Shown: positions 10,330 through 22,184 of the stretch, piece after piece
Numbering within the stretch: position 1 is the first letter of the stretch
Layout of the letters: each line of letters opens with the position of its first letter
Source of the DNA: Purshia tridentata
Lineage: Eukaryota > Streptophyta > Magnoliopsida > Rosales > Rosaceae
DNA: 64,000 nt
Reading direction: 5' to 3'
NCBI GenBank assembly: GCA_003254885.1
Contig: QANT01009214.1
Span: forward strand, 1-64,000
Made by a program: the position numbers and the translations under genes
The notes under the pieces: model-generated
Databases searched by the model: none
What the model was told of the DNA's origin: nothing
The model's input: only the letters and a program-made list of their open reading frames with translations

Positions 10330-11317
10330 TTTTAAGTTTGAGTTCCGATACTACATTTCATTGATGACAATAAATTGATTATAACAGTTGCAGCTGCATG
10401 CAACTCCGAAGATTACTGTGTGACATCAATTCAATATGTTTGCCAAGTGGTGCTCATTCTCATTGGCTGGTAGCAAAAGAACAGAAAGTTGACTTGAAAG
10501 GTCTTCTCTTATGACGCTGGTGTGTGCTTTTAAGTCATTGTGCCAGTGACTTAGAAACAAAAAAACAAAGGGGTTTTCTCATTTTTAAGTCGTTGTGTGT
10601 TTCCTGGTAAAAGAAAAAAAGGTCATTGTGCCGGTGAAACCAAAAGACTTATTGACTTTCGTTGTTTGTAACACAAAGCCCATAGACTTATTGACTTTGA
10701 TATGTTTTGTCATTTTTGTTCAGAGTACATAATACGTTTGTCAATTGGCAGGAAAGAGAAAGGATGTCTTCTCTGTTTGCCCTGTTGTGTGTATGTGTTT
10801 CTTTCTTTCCTCTGTATTGTTCGATCGTATTCATGCATGGTATCAAATGTCTTTATTTTCTGATGAGCATTCATATTTGAAATATATTTATTCATACTTT
10901 TTATAACTTATAATCTAATTTATTTCTGAGATTTTTTCATTTTCCGGCTGCATGTGGATTTTGGTCTTGTAAGCGGCATACTATATCATAGAAAAGATAA
11001 GCTAACTGCCACTGGGATGGACTAGTATCCTCCTAGGCACCTGCTTAGAGTTTTCTCGAGGACCCTAGTGCTTAGGCTCCGCTCCGCCCATAGACGTGTG
11101 TATTTAGCTTTGTAAACATAGAAAAAAAGAAAAAATCAGAAAAAAAAAAGATGACACATGATGTATATCCAGCGCACTACATTAGAGATTAATGGCCTAG
11201 CAGACGAAAAAGTTGACGGAAATATCTAAGTGTCAAAAAATAAAATTTGAGGTACATTTGTACAATTTTTTTTAATTAGAGCATAAGTGAAAATTGGTGT
11301 AAATCTAAAATACTTAC
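10330..11317. other. Intergenic, nothing recognised
   Basis: This is the kinase 1 promoter region. It contains AT-rich stretches and no coding signal. The relic at 11318 ends it. Confidence 0.5.
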
Positions 11318-11382
11318 TTAGGATCATAAATGTTGCAAAATGACTAGCAATGCATTCGCTTTGATCAATAAATATGCCTCAA
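11318..11382 (+). pseudogene. PMEI 3'-end relic, second copy
   Basis: About 65 bp, nearly identical to 4978-5036, match the last codons of the inhibitor genes (GACTAGCAATGCATTCGCTT, then GATCAATAAATATGCCTCA). It again lies tail-to-tail with a receptor-kinase 3' end, with only ~33 bp between them. Confidence 0.7.
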
Positions 11383-11415
11383 AAAGCTACCAAATATCAC
11401 AGTAACAAAAAGTTT

Positions 11416-14400
11416 CTATCGAAGAAGAGTGTCCCTAATGGAATGCAATTCAGATGCAACAAAACTAATATCTTTTCGGTCTGTTGGGGATTCAGCAGAA
11501 CACACTATTCCAATTCTAAATATCAAGCTCAAGCACTCCTCCATTTTAGGAGTTTCGTTGGTGCCTCCTTGAAGAAGCAGTGAATCTGCAATCTCTGTGA
11601 CTTGCTTAGAGAANGATTCAGCAGAACACACTATCCAATTCTAAATATCAAGCTCAAGCACTCCTCCATTTTAGGAGTTTCGTTGGTGCCTCCTTGAAGA
11701 AGCAGTGAATCTGCAATCTCTGTGACTTGCTTAGAGAAAGCCATCTTCACAAAACTATGCAGGTTTAAGCCATCACTAAACATGTTGTCAGTGGGTGTCT
11801 TCCCGGTAAACATCTCTAATAAAAGAATGCCAAAGCTGTAGACGTCTCCATATGTTGACACTTCACTTCCCATACCATACTCTACAGTTCAAACATCATA
11901 ATTCTAAATAACACTATTTGAATTATTTAAGAGCCAAAAGGAAGAAAGAAAACTGTGAACAAGCATATGAGGATGTTTACCTGGAGCAGCATAACCAATA
12001 GAACCTCTTATTCCAATGGAACTTGTTTCATTTGCAATAATGTCACTGGTTAAATTTGAGAGAAATCGTGCTAGTCCAAAGTCAGAAACATGTCCAGTCA
12101 ATTCTTTATCCAAAAGAACATTGCTTGGCTTCACATCACAATGCACTATCGGTGTTTCACAATGATTATGAAGATAATCCAGTGCACAAGCAACATCAAT
12201 GGCAATGTCTAGCCTTTGAAGAATATCTAAATTCATTGGCGCGTCTCTTACCTCTAGTGTTCCAGAAGTTGGATGCAACCACTCTTCTAAGCTCCCGTTG
12301 TCCATGTACTCATAAACCAAAGCCTTGAAATCATTACCACGATAATCGACACTTGAACATGCAGTTATAATCTTGACAAGATTTCGATGCCTGATATTTC
12401 TCAATGCCTCACATTCAGCTAAGAAACTCTTAGAAGCTCCTTGGCGTAACATGTTAAACACCTTCACTGCAACAAGCTGAGAGCTATCATCTTCAAACAC
12501 TCCTTTGTACACAGAACCAAAGCTACCCACACCAATCAAATTAGCAGAAGAAAACCCATCAGTAGCTTTTAGGAGAGTGGCATATGACACTTGCAAAACA
12601 GAGTTCCCCGGAATTCCTGATGAAGTTTCTTTGTTTTTCTTTCTTGATGAAGAAAGAAATAAAAAATACAGCATAATTGCTATTCCTATAAGAGAAAATG
12701 CAGATACTGTAGAGACTACTACCTTCAAGATAGGAGAAAATCTTCCTCTGTTGGACTCTTTAGAGTTGCATTTGGGCAGCTCGAGATTAGCAACACCACC
12801 ACAGAGCCTAGTGTTTCCAACAATTGAAATCGCACTTGCATTTTTAAAAACACCTTCATTTGGTATTGCTCCCCAAAACTCATTGAAAGACAGGTTGAGG
12901 TTCTTCAAGTTGCCATAGCGCTCTAAAAATTTTGGGATTTCACCAGACAAATTGTTTCGAGAAAGGTCTAAATCTCGGATCCCTCTCAACAAAACCATGG
13001 ATGAAGGAATGGGCCCCTTGAAGTAGTTGCCTTGCAAATGAAGGACTTCTAAACTTTCACAACTACCAATGCTACTCGGAAGTTCTCCAGATAACATGTT
13101 ATCAGAAACATCCAATGCACCTAGATTCTTCAACTTTCCAACCTCTATGGGAAGGGAACCAAACAAGTGGTTTCTCGAAAAGTTCAATGAAATTGATAGA
13201 GAGGGGAGGCCAATAACTTGTGAAGGTATTGTGCCATTAAGGTTATTTTGAGAAAGATCGAATTCGAGCAGAGAGCGGCATTCCCCTATGCTTGAAGGGA
13301 TGTTGCCCTGGAAATTATTTCCTTGCAATAAGAGTGTGGTTAACATGGTTAAATTTCCTAAAGAGGATGGAAGTCTCCCTGATAATTGGTTGTTTGGAAT
13401 GTCCAACTCCACAAGCCTTGAAAGCTTCCCAATCTCACTGGGGATGGTACCTGTGAAGAAGTTTTTCCCCAAAGTCAACAACCCCAAGTTGACCAGATTT
13501 CCTATCCCAGCTGGTATGCTTCCATGTAGTTGGTTTGATTCAACCACAAGAATTTCAAGCTTGGTTGACAAATTGGATAGTGAAGTGGGCAAGGTCCCTC
13601 CAAAATTGTTATTATTCAAAACCAACCATTGCAACTCCGTGGCATTGCTCAAGCCTGAGAGAAAACCCAAGTCACCATCTTTACCGCTTCCCAGATGATT
13701 AAATTGGATGTTGAAATACAGGAGGCGGTGAAGGTTTCCTAAATTCGGGACCTGCCCGGTTAGACTGTTATCCGAAACTTCAAATGTGACTAGACTTGTT
13801 GCATTGGAAATTGACAGAGGAATGGACCCAGTAAACTGGTTGGCAAAAAATTCAAATACCTGGAGATTGGGAAGAGTGTTGACCACGTCCGAGGGAATAG
13901 TCCCTTGAATTTGGTTTTCTGCTACAGAAAAAGTACCAAGTGCAGAGAGGTTATAAATAGAGGGAGGGATGGTACCCGACAATTTATTTTTGGCCAATGA
14001 GAAAAATGTCAACCTTTTCAATAGGCCTAGAGATTCAGGGATGTGCCCCAAAAAGTTGTTATCAGAAAAAGCAAGTACTTCAAGCGATGAAAGGTTGCCC
14101 AATGAAGGAGGGACCTCTCCAGTTAAATGATTAAACTGGAATACAAGTTTTTGAAGCTTAGACAAGGATTTAAGTTCTGAAGGAATTTGACCCACTAAGT
14201 TATTGTCACTGAAATCAAGATTGATGAGGTTGAAGCAATTGGATATGTTGACAGGAACAGACCCAGTAAGTGAGTTGTTGTCTAGACGTAATACCTGCAA
14301 TCTACGCAAATGACCAATTTCTGGAGGGATTTGATGACTAAAGCTATTGTTTTCGAGGTATAGTTTGGTTAGAAAGCTTAGATTTCCAATGTGGGGGGAT

Positions 14401-14699
14401 ATGGATCCTACCAAGTTTTGGGACTCTAGGTCCAGCACAGTGACCCTCTGGTGATTTCTTCGACTGCAAATGATGCCGTGCCAGGAACAGAAGTGAATGG
14501 ATTCGTTCCAGGAGCTCAGAACCCGACCCGGGTCATGCTTTATTTGGGCTTTAATGGCTAGCAATGCAAGTCTGTCGGTTTCATTCCCTTCCAATGTCAA
14601 CCTCTCGGGGTCTGTGGTTAAGGGATAGCTGCAACAACAAACAAATATTGCTTTAAATAGTAAGTATGTTAAGATCAATTTCACAACCAAAACCTCCAT
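11416..14699 (-). CDS. LRR receptor-like kinase 2 (EFR/Xa21 type, non-RD)
   Basis: Exon 1 (11981-14699) is uninterrupted and exon 2 runs from 11881 to a stop at 11416, with a GT-AG intron in the family's conserved place (GYAAP-E). Order: signal peptide, N-domain with [20 protein letters not shown], about 21 LRRs, transmembrane helix about 660-682, kinase from about 704 with [31 protein letters not shown] (HCD at 853-855, hence non-RD) and DFGLARFL. It is probably a plasma-membrane pattern-recognition receptor; the ligand is unknown. Exon 2 is spoiled by a copied 125-bp block around an N at 11614. Leaving out the second copy and the N gives a clean 113-codon exon ending HSIRDTLLR, so I regard the gene as intact and the assembly as wrong. 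Confidence 0.85.
11489..11738. repeat. Duplicated 125-bp block around a single N (probable assembly artefact)
   Basis: Positions 11489-11613 and 11615-11738 are the same sequence except that one T is missing from the second copy. They are separated by a lone N at 11614. Two overlapping contig ends that failed to merge would look exactly like this. Confidence 0.85.
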
Positions 14700-14717
14700 T
14701 TTGAAATGGGTAATTAA

Positions 14718-14760
<43 letters not shown>

Positions 14761-15813
14761 GGTATTGGGTAGTGAAATTGGTTAGTTCAATCTGAGGCAT
14801 GAGAAAGTAATTTATAGGATAGAAGGAAGCACAAACCTGTGTTATACTTTGTAGTTCTTGCAAATGTAAAGATGAGAGGAGGTCCAAGTAAGCAAGGGAC
14901 AAGTGGACCCACCGCAAACTGTTGTTTTGACTTATTTTTCCAAAGACGACGACTTCACAGTCTTCACTTGCAATGATCCCTGATGAGTAGCTAGTAGCTA
15001 TAGTCTTTTCGATCCGTGGTGTTGCCACTTCAAGGTGGGCCCCGCTTAAGATAGCCAAACAGCTTGAGAAATTCAGTGGAACGGCAAAGCTAACACCAAT
15101 AAGGACTTGAGAAATTGCCGACTTCAAATTCCAAATACTCCACAATACAAAATCCAGTGAGTGGATTATGGATACGGCCACCAAAGCCCAAAAACATTGA
15201 ATTCAATGGTTCTGAATAAAAAAAACAATAATATAGAGTAGTTTTTACGCAAATTTCTTTTCATAAATTCCACACTACATTTCGCACACCATTGATTTAG
15301 AGAAAATAAAAGATACTTGATTTGATACACTGAATGTGTGACTAAAATACAGATGCAATTATTACATAATTTCAAAAAGTAAGTTGGTACATAAATTATT
15401 TCAAGATGTGGGGCAAACTAACAAAATGGAAACAGAGTTGATATGTAAACAAGTCTTATCCAAGACGTTGCTTTGGCTCCGTTTGTGGGTGTACGATGCA
15501 GAGCAAAACAAAATAATAAAAATGGGTCACAGCTTGGACAATTTACCTTAAGTTACCTAAACCAAAATAATAAATAAATAAATGCACGCATACACGCATG
15601 CACACAGACACGACCAACAACCCAACTACTGGTTACAGTATGCCATCCACTTTCTATTAAAGGATCAAATTACATGCCTACCCCATCACTGTTTTCTTTC
15701 TAAAACATTAATAATGACATGTAACATGCTCACCGGAACTGCGTTCTGTCAAAATATCAAGTAATCAAACTATCTTCCTGGAATTGTAAAATTTGAACCC
15801 CAATATAACTTAA
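14700..15813. other. Intergenic, kinase 2 upstream region
   Basis: The likely 5'UTR of kinase 2 contains a (GA)n tract at 14723-14755. A 156-codon open frame at 14714-15184 (-) ends in that tract and resembles no family I know, so I take it as chance. Confidence 0.5.
14723..14755. repeat. (GA)n microsatellite
   Basis: About 16 GA units lie 24-56 bp upstream of the kinase 2 start codon, probably within its 5'UTR. On the sense strand it reads as CT repeats, a common plant core-promoter/5'UTR motif. Confidence 0.9.
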
Positions 15814-15814
15814 N

Positions 15815-15844
<30 letters not shown>
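15814..15844. repeat. Poly-A run with an N
   Basis: A ~30-base A homopolymer begins with an unresolved base, just downstream of the Jagunal-like gene's stop codon. Confidence 0.8.
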
Positions 15845-15847
<3 letters not shown>

Positions 15848-15863
15848 CCAGTCCTTGGCACAG

Positions 15864-17739
15864 TTAAGAGGTTCTTTTTGGAGGAGACATGTTATTGATG
15901 AGAGAAATAATTGTGCTGATTGTAAATATCTGTACCAGGAATCCTGTGAAATTTAAAACATAAATATTAGACTTCATCCAACTTTAGGTCTATTAGCAGC
16001 ACACAAAGAAGAGTACAGATCTCACCAATTACAATGCGAGTGGCCTCAAGAAGTTCAAACTTCTTTCTTTCCCAGTTACTTGGATTTTGGAGAACCTACT
16101 CGATAATTTGATACAAAAATTAGGAAGTACCAACAATAACATGAAAATGACAAACAATTCAGGTTACCACAAACACACACAATGGCAGCAACGCAGCATC
16201 CATGTATTAGTTTTATAATGTCAGGCCTGCCCTCTCGTCAATGATAACTGTTTTGTTTTCTTTTTTTTCTCCTTATGAAAATCTTGTAAATGAAAACTTG
16301 ATAAGTATCCAAAAGTTTTTCCAAATTTCTCAATGATAATCAACAGTTGGAAATAAAAAAGAACTAACTCACCTCTAATGTTAAATTCCCCTTAGCAGCA
16401 CACACAATGGAGAGAAGTGTTCCAATAGATGATGCAACAATGTAAACTTTCAACAAACTCACTCGGCTGCGCCTTCGACCTTTGGCACAACAGAAAGTGG
16501 TAGTATAAGAAAAATACAAAAACTGAAGTCACTTGAAATTAAAATACAGGATTCATGCAGCTACCTAACTCCCCAATTATTAGGGAAATAGAACCAATAG
16601 AAACAGATGAGATAGCAAACATATTAGGACCTTCTCCATATAGTATTGTATAAAGGACTCCTATCAATTGAATGACAGCCTGCAGCAGAGAAAATGCTGA
16701 TCAAAAGAAAATCCATTTGAAAATAATGGATTGAAAGGACTTCATTAATTAAATGAAGCTTAAAAAATAATCACATATGATAGTAGAATTTTAATATATT
16801 ATAGAACCCAAACTCAACCATCTGATAAATTGTTACCTCAATCCTGATGTTAGTGCTGTAAATAATTGCTTAACCCTAGATCATAAAAGCCAGTTTACTC
16901 AGAACTGAACCTTATACCTTCCAGGTAAATTACAAAAAAAAATATATATACCAAAAAGTTTTGAATTGGCAGTTTGAATTCAACCCACTTGTGCAACGCA
17001 TCTGTAGTGTGTGACCAAATATAGATTTCCTATATCTAACACAATTAAAATAAGAGGCTACTAAACCCAGTTTACTTCTGCTGCATAACCTCACTATATA
17101 AAGGTATATTTATAAATATTGCAAGGTTTGTGCATATTACGGATGCGGTTTGAGGGAGAGAAAATGCTATACTATCCAATTCTTTCAGTGTAGTTTATGC
17201 TAACTTTCGTATGTGGACATAGGACTATGGCAAAACCATGTATATTGTCTTGTGTTCTCTATTGGTTGTTCATTTCTGGTTGAAATACGATTTGTACTTC
17301 AAAAACGAAAAGAAAACAGCTAAATTAAAGTAATGCTAGGTCCAAATTCAATGAAAAAATATAATTTTACTTCTAGAAATCAAAAAGCCAACATTTAAGA
17401 AAGGGAGAGAGAGAGTGAGAAATTGAGTACCTGGGTGAAAATCTGCGCGTAGAGACGGGATTTCCCTTCAGCTACCCTTTGATACCCTAGAATTCGATTA
17501 GATCAAATCAAATATAAGAGGACCCAGTATAAAGAGTTCGGGGACTTAGAGATCTGTTTGGATGCAGAGAAAGCGAAAGAAACAAAAGTAAAAGAAAGAA
17601 AATGGAGGCGGGATTGGATTGATTATCTGATTATAGAGAATAGATGATGAAGCTTACGAGAGTCAACAACCATGCGGTAGTTGAAATCAGAGCCGTCAGT
17701 TCCAGTAGGCCTCCCCGATGCTGATTTTCTCTGCTGCAT
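15864..17739 (-). CDS. Jagunal-like ER membrane protein
   Basis: Six small exons assemble in frame with GT-AG junctions: 17658-17739, 17431-17486, 16565-16679, 16373-16479, 16026-16095 and 15864-15943, giving 169 aa. The start MQQRKSASGRPTGTDGSDF is followed by YRMVVDSRYQRVAEGKSRLY, then hydrophobic segments AVIQLIGVLYTILYG and MFAISSVSIGSISLIIGELG, a basic RRRSRVSLLK loop, a third helix VYIVASSIGTLLSIVC and a last one (IVIGFLVQIFTISTIISLI). This layout, the basic N-terminus and the length match the plant proteins related to animal Jagunal, a multi-pass ER protein needed for ER organisation and secretion. The plant role is little studied. No exon exceeds 115 bp, so a simple reading-frame scan misses the gene. 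It reads intact. Confidence 0.88.
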
Positions 17740-18400
17740 CTTCTTCTTCTTCGGTCTGCTACTGGAGAGAGCTTTCGCTACAGTGAGCTTTTGAACTTTT
17801 GATGTTAAATCTTATGGAAATATAAAAGGGGCCCGCTCTAATTTTTCTAATTTCTATTTTCATCTTTCAAATGATTAATTTTTCGAAATTGACCTTTCCA
17901 ATATTCGAAATTTATCTTTTTGGCATGGACAAGGTTTTTAATTTTCATTCCTCACTTTTTAAGGGTTTACGGCGTTTAGTAACATTTTTGTTCTGATTTA
18001 ACAGCTGCATTAAAAAATTATATTTAACAGACGCCATCAGTCTTCAAAATTCTGGGACATGCATTTCATTTGAGTTTTTATAACCAATATATTTTCATTA
18101 ATTAGTGTAAAAATATTCGGATATATAGCTTTTTTTTTGGCCAAGATTCGGATATATAGCTTAATAGGCGTAATTAGACATATTTCAACGTTTAGCTTGA
18201 ATCTTTGTAGTTAATGAGAAAGTAGATCATTGGACACTAGCATTGAAAGTAAATTTGACTAATATTAAGATTAATTAACGGTAATAAACTTTATTTAGGT
18301 TGCAATGACATTTTACAACTAATGATAAAGAATTGCAACTCAAATCTTTGATCCAAACGGTGATAAAATGTGTGGAATCAAAGATAGTTGAAATGCATGT
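17740..18400. other. Intergenic, nothing recognised
   Basis: This holds the 5' flank of the Jagunal-like gene and the 3' flank of GH9 gene A. The sequence is AT-rich with no coding signal. Confidence 0.5.
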
Positions 18401-20924
18401 TCACAATTTTGTTGAAAATAGTGATTTAAAGTAAGCCAATACACCTACAAAGGGTGCATTGATGTATGTTGTTGGCTCGGATTGTTCCACGACATATCTC
18501 GAGTCTTTGAATGTATCATCCTCAGCAGGTCCTCCCACAATTGCACCTATTAGCAAGTTTGGATTCGGATATTTGCTTCTGAAATATGGGTCACCTGCAT
18601 GGCACTCAATGTGCTTTGGGTGCTTATCAATGGAAGGTAACACAGAACCACGATGATGTATTCTTTGAGGAAATTTGTTCCCAAATCCCACCATGTAGGA
18701 CGTTCCCGATGGGTTGCTTCCTAGTATATAATCAACCTATAATATTGCAAATTACATTTTAATAAGTTCAATTCTCTTATCAAATAGTTTAATAATAAAA
18801 TAATATGTCCAATTGTAAATTTGAATCGAGAGAATATTTTTTGTATATATACATATATATATACCTGTCCTTTAACAAAATTCACCAGCCTATCTGGAGT
18901 GACAACCACATTGTTGCCACAATCAACAACTTTTTTGTAAATTTGCATGTAGCGAGCATAAACTATAAGAAGAAATGAGATGGATGTTGTATGTTGCAGG
19001 TTACTTCCCCCGGGTTTGAACAAGAGCCCACCTAATATGAAATTAAGAAGCAGAAAAAGAATTATTCATAAGATCACGAACATATATCGAATAATATATA
19101 TGTATACTTTTGGGTAAGTGTTCTATGTATATTTTGAATGTATGTATGGTCTCGATATAATTAATATGTCTCGTTCTACCTGGTGAGTATGAGACTGATT
19201 TGGGAGCAGGTGATTCAGGCAAAATGGAGCATACCAACTGGTCTGCTTTGGGAATAAAGGGATCAGAACTGGAGGGATCAACCATTACCCACTGAAAACA
19301 ATCAAAGAAGAAAACTTTAGGTTGAGCTGCATATATATAGAAGTTCATGACTGTCAATAAAAGAAGAAAATGAAGTTTAAACAAATAATTAATTAAGAAG
19401 TGACCTGAGAAACAAGAATGTTAATGCCAGCATGCTTTGCGTCCCATCCAAATTCAGTGAACTCACCACCTACGTTTGGAACAGGTTGGCCTTTCACATT
19501 TCTTACTACAGTGGTGGACTCCAAAGAGTGTATGTTATTTCTCACATAGTTCCAATATGTAGGCATCTTGGTTGCCTTGTACAACCATGAAGCTCCCCAA
19601 ACCAATTCATCCTGCATCACATATATAGTCAAACAAATTAAACTCCGAAACGAAATTAAGATCATTTAATTGAGAGATAGGATTATCTGTTGATATTTTT
19701 TTGTTCTGATCTTGTACTTGTATCTCAAACTATGTCAGTTCAAGAATGAAGCTTATATATTAATTATGAATGGAATTCAACAATACCATGTAGCCATCGA
19801 AATCGCAGTAAAATGGGCATGCTGCGTTGCCAATACTGTCATTGTAAGATCCCCTGTACTTGTCTGCAAATTCAAACACCTAATATCCAAGGACAGACAA
19901 ATTAAATAATTAGCTAGCCCAAAAGTTCCAATATTTATGCAAAAGTATCAGTCATATACCCTGATGGCTCGGCTAAGAAGCAGATTATAGTAGGCCCTGT
20001 CTGAATGTTTAAACACCATGGAAGAAGCTGCAAGTGCAGCTGCAATCTCAGCTGAGACTTCAGAACCTGGCTTTTGGGTATTGACTGCATAAGAGGTTCT
20101 GGGGGTGTCCATGTCTTCAGGCCTTTGCCAACAAGTGTGATCGCCATTTGGGTCACCAACTACCCCAACAACAGTGTTAGGCACAGCTGTGGCTTTAAGC
20201 AAATAATCAGTTCCCCATCTTATAGCTTCCAAAGCATGTGGAAGGTCCGCACCCATTGACCCTCCGAACTCTATCACACTCCATGCCAACATTGTTGTTG
20301 TGAAGGCCATGGGAAAGTTGAACTTCACATTGTCACCTGCATCATAGTAACCCCCCACCAGATCTCTCTGAGGAATAATGTACAATTGTCAATGTTAGAA
20401 TCTCAAGGCCAAAGGTCTACTAAATGGTGTGTCCAATGAACTTTATTAACAACTTTAAAAGGTCCAAATCCAAAATTTGGGATATCAACTTTACGAGTGA
20501 AAACGCTAGCTAGTGCTGCAAAAGTGATGGTTGACTTTTTTTTCATGGTAAAAGAAGTCAACGGAGCAATGAAGCAAGCCCATGACAGTTAAACAGTAAA
20601 ACATATATATGGATGAAACAAGTGAGTGAGAGAGAGAGAGAGAGATACATGAATGTCACTGCCATCTCGTAGGGCAGAATGTTTCCTCCAAGTCATTCGT
20701 TGGGAAGGCGGTAACCTACCCGACCTCTGTCCTTCGAAGAACAAAATGGTCTTCGACAAGGCATCCGCATATTTATATTGTGATGATGAATGTGATGACG
20801 ATGAACTCAGGGTTGCAGCTGCAGTTGTTGTAGTTGCCATTGCCAACATCAACAGCCCTGTCCCTGCTGCTAATATTGCAAACTGGAAATTACTAGTACT
20901 GCACATATTGATTTTACTCATCAT
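18401..20924 (-). CDS. Endo-1,4-beta-glucanase, GH9 class B (gene A)
   Basis: Seven exons join with GT-AG introns: 20649-20924, 19960-20367, 19787-19879, 19405-19611, 19180-19291, 18865-19031 and 18401-18736, giving 532 aa. A signal peptide (about 1-35) is followed directly by the GH9 catalytic domain, and there is no C-terminal cellulose-binding module, so it is a secreted class B enzyme of the endoglucanase 8/17 type. Landmarks are [25 protein letters not shown] (D101 and D104, the catalytic base region), [32 protein letters not shown] (H448-H449) and [10 protein letters not shown] (E508, the catalytic acid). GH9 enzymes cut beta-1,4-glucans during wall growth or loosening. It is the most downstream member of a four-gene array on one strand and keeps the intron between exons 2 and 3 that genes B and C lack. 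TATATATATA lies ~83 bp upstream of the ATG. Confidence 0.93.
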
Positions 20925-21006
20925 AATATTATACCAAGAAGAGATCGAGCTAATCTCACTGATTTTTGTCTGTATATAGTGCGTTTAGAGGGCGAGAGAC
21001 CGTATG

Positions 21007-21016
21007 TATATATATA
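21007..21016 (-). promoter_or_regulatory. Candidate TATA box, GH9 gene A
   Basis: TATATATATA lies ~83 bp upstream of the ATG on the gene's strand. Confidence 0.5.
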
Positions 21017-21090
21017 GTGAGCATGCATGTATGTAAATTGGCATGTAAAATACACAGCTTCAAACTTGGTTGTAAATGCCTTACTTTTAA

Positions 21091-21156
21091 GAGCCATTCC
21101 ATAAGTACCCAAATCTGGGGTGGTCATGTTTTATTATATTTCCTTTTACATAATTA
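21091..21156 (-). promoter_or_regulatory. Conserved GH9 upstream block, copy at gene A
   Basis: Written on the + strand it starts GAGCCATTCCATA and continues with AAATCtgGGGTGGT, ~170 bp before the start codon of gene A. Related blocks occur at 25789 and 28875 upstream of genes B and C. Confidence 0.6.
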
Positions 21157-22184
21157 CCAGAAGATTTTGTTTTTCTTATATTAGATAAAGTAAGTGGAAT
21201 TTTTTTAATAAAAAAAAATTATGTGGAATTTAAAAGTACCCTTGTGAAATCATTTTGCTTAAAAAAAACAAATACCTATGAATTTTTTTTTTTCCTTAAA
21301 TATGGAATGTTTAGTAAGTCAACCTTATAAAATATATATCCGCAAGAACATAAAAAATTATGACCCTAATTCAACTTGGAGAGGATGATTATGTCATAAT
21401 AGCCCTTTCTTCAGCCAAACAAATTGTTGGTCACAACTCGATCAATACAAATCAAAGTAGCTCATCATGACCCTAGCTCTATTAGTAGAGGATCTAAATC
21501 CTTATTTAATTAAGGATTAGATCATTCCAACAATTAATTAAGGATGAATAGTCTTGATGGCTAGGACTAGAAGAAACACATGCTCGTGAAAGATTGACAC
21601 CTTCAACTAATTGTACTAGATCAAATATAAAGATATGCTTTACAATGGAAACAATGGCCGTACGTGAATGTGAAGGTATATATTTTCCACTATAGTACTA
21701 TATATTCCAAAATTCAATATAGTTTGTAAATTGAATTGTTTAAGCTTTACACATAGACAGGCCATTAAATTTGTCATGTTACAACCATTCTTTTCCAAAA
21801 AATAATAAAGGACTTCACTTACTATATAATAAATAGTTTTAAATTGGGTAAATCATTTCTGAGTTTTGAGTACTAATTGAAATAGATTTTGTGTTGTACT
21901 TGTTTTTATTTGTTCAATCGTAACCACTTATTACAAATCCAAAATAATCAATTCATGGATATGACTTGATCTACACCCCCAAAAGTGTTATGAATTGACA
22001 TTTTTTTCCACTCCTTAATTAATAATAGATATTTGCAATAATTTTTGGCAAATCACAAACAATCTCAACTCGATCATATGATATCTTTGACCCAATAGTC
22101 ATGAAATCAAGAGGCTAAGTATGTCGATCTCTAGCTCCCTCCACCAAAATGTTTGTGGAATTAGCTAGCCAGGAATGTAGTGAT

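Larger units (their letters stand above)
20925..22184. other. Intergenic, GH9 A upstream and GH9 B 3' flank
   Basis: This contains the conserved upstream block at 21091-21156. It also holds a B 3' flank (about 22050-22180) that is clearly related to the 3' flank of gene C at about 26145-26257, which supports B and C as sister copies. Confidence 0.6.

Noticed and set aside
14714-15184. 156-codon open frame on the - strand
   Set aside because: It has no recognisable domain, a low-complexity end inside the (GA)n tract, and overlaps the kinase 2 leader. Chance is likelier than a gene.
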